From the NCBI RefSeq assembly GCF_900176035.1, contig NZ_FWWT01000017.1:86974-150973 (forward strand): a stretch of 64,000 nucleotides of DNA, written 5' to 3'. The position numbers and the translations under genes are program-made. The DNA is from Desulfonispora thiosulfatigenes DSM 11270 (GTDB lineage Bacteria; Bacillota; Peptococcia; Peptococcales; Desulfonisporaceae). Positions 63,895-64,000 of the stretch are shown here, piece by piece (the stretch's first letter is position 1; every line of letters starts with the position of its first letter). Under the pieces are notes generated by a model. The model did no database searches. It was not told the DNA's origin and saw only the letters and a program-made list of their open reading frames with translations.

Positions 63895-64000
63895 TTAATG
63901 GAGAGTTTGATCCTGGCTCAGGACGAACGCTGGCGGCATGCCTAACACATGCAAGTCGAACGGACTTTTAGTATTTAGTTTACTAAATACTAAAAGTTAG
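63895..64000 (+). rRNA. rrs: 16S ribosomal RNA, 5' end (partial)
   Basis: First about 106 bases, cut by the window edge. AGAGTTTGATCCTGGCTCAG starts at 63902, the universal 27F site (E. coli 8-27), so position 1 is about 63895. Helix 6 (V1) is unusually long and A+T-rich: 16-base arms at 63964-63979 and 63982-63997. Confidence 0.98.

Noticed and set aside
1..64000. CRISPR arrays, complete insertion sequences or an origin of replication
   Set aside because: No regularly spaced direct repeats, no transposase gene and no DnaA-box cluster were seen.

Overview
The window is a low-GC stretch of a bacterial chromosome, most likely from an anaerobic, endospore-forming member of the Clostridia (Firmicutes). 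The sequence-level reasons are A+T-rich genes with strong AGGAGG-type ribosome sites and many TTG/GTG starts, sporulation genes (spoIIP, yqfC, yqfD, a dacF-type carboxypeptidase), a group 4 NiFe-hydrogenase membrane module, a hybrid cluster protein, Feo iron transport, CIRCE/HrcA heat-shock control and the first ~105 bases of a 16S rRNA gene. I do not assign a genus.

Layout. 1-2934 (minus): membrane subunits hyfB, hyfC and partial hyfE of a Hyf/Hyc-like hydrogenase. 3251-4927: ilvD. 5051-10290: comEA, comEC, dacF, holA. 10316-10582 (minus): rpsT. 10751-17290: a small holin-like membrane protein, spoIIP, an orphan membrane protein, murJ, lepA, hemW. 17342-26739: a CIRCE-controlled chaperone cluster, hrcA - archaeal-type (group II/TCP-1-like) chaperonin - grpE - dnaK - dnaJ, running on into prmA, rsmE and mtaB. 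26828-30975: hinT, rpsU, yqeY, nfeD, floA and a small membrane-anchored protein. 31056-33191 (minus): hcp and an Rrf2/NsrR-like regulator. 33375-41227: DUF421 protein, yqfC, yqfD, phoH, pgpH-type HD phosphodiesterase, a frameshifted ybeY, dgkA, cdd, era. 41358-46860: mgtE, feoA, feoB, a Cys-rich miniprotein, yqzL, recO and a DUF4342 protein.

46973-55802 is a more accessory stretch: DUF2157/GDYXXLXY pair, TRIC-family channel, a leaderless L,D-transpeptidase, azlC/azlD, a MntA-HepT toxin-antitoxin pair, a decayed response-regulator pseudogene, an omega-amidase-like hydrolase, a THUMP RNA methyltransferase, a free-standing protease-propeptide-like protein and a zinc-ribbon protein. 55923-59575: argF, argG, argH behind a promoter covered by ArgR-like palindromes. 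60115-60386: tRNA-Cys, tRNA-Leu, tRNA-Gly. 60490-62831: small membrane protein and a UvrD-like helicase. The window ends with two tandem rRNA promoters and the 5' end of 16S rRNA.

The main point of interest is the archaeal-type chaperonin inserted between hrcA and grpE, so that Hsp70 and a TCP-1-like Hsp60 appear to share one CIRCE-regulated transcript. Secondary points are a one-base frameshift in a T8 run of ybeY, hairpins that contain the Shine-Dalgarno sequence of the next gene, a structured non-coding element after dgkA, a probable NsrR-like operator inside the hcp promoter, and several small ORFs (yqzL, a Cys-rich miniprotein after feoB, a 22-codon ORF before mgtE). Many starts were moved inward from the longest ORF because a clear ribosome site sits in front of an internal ATG, GTG or TTG.
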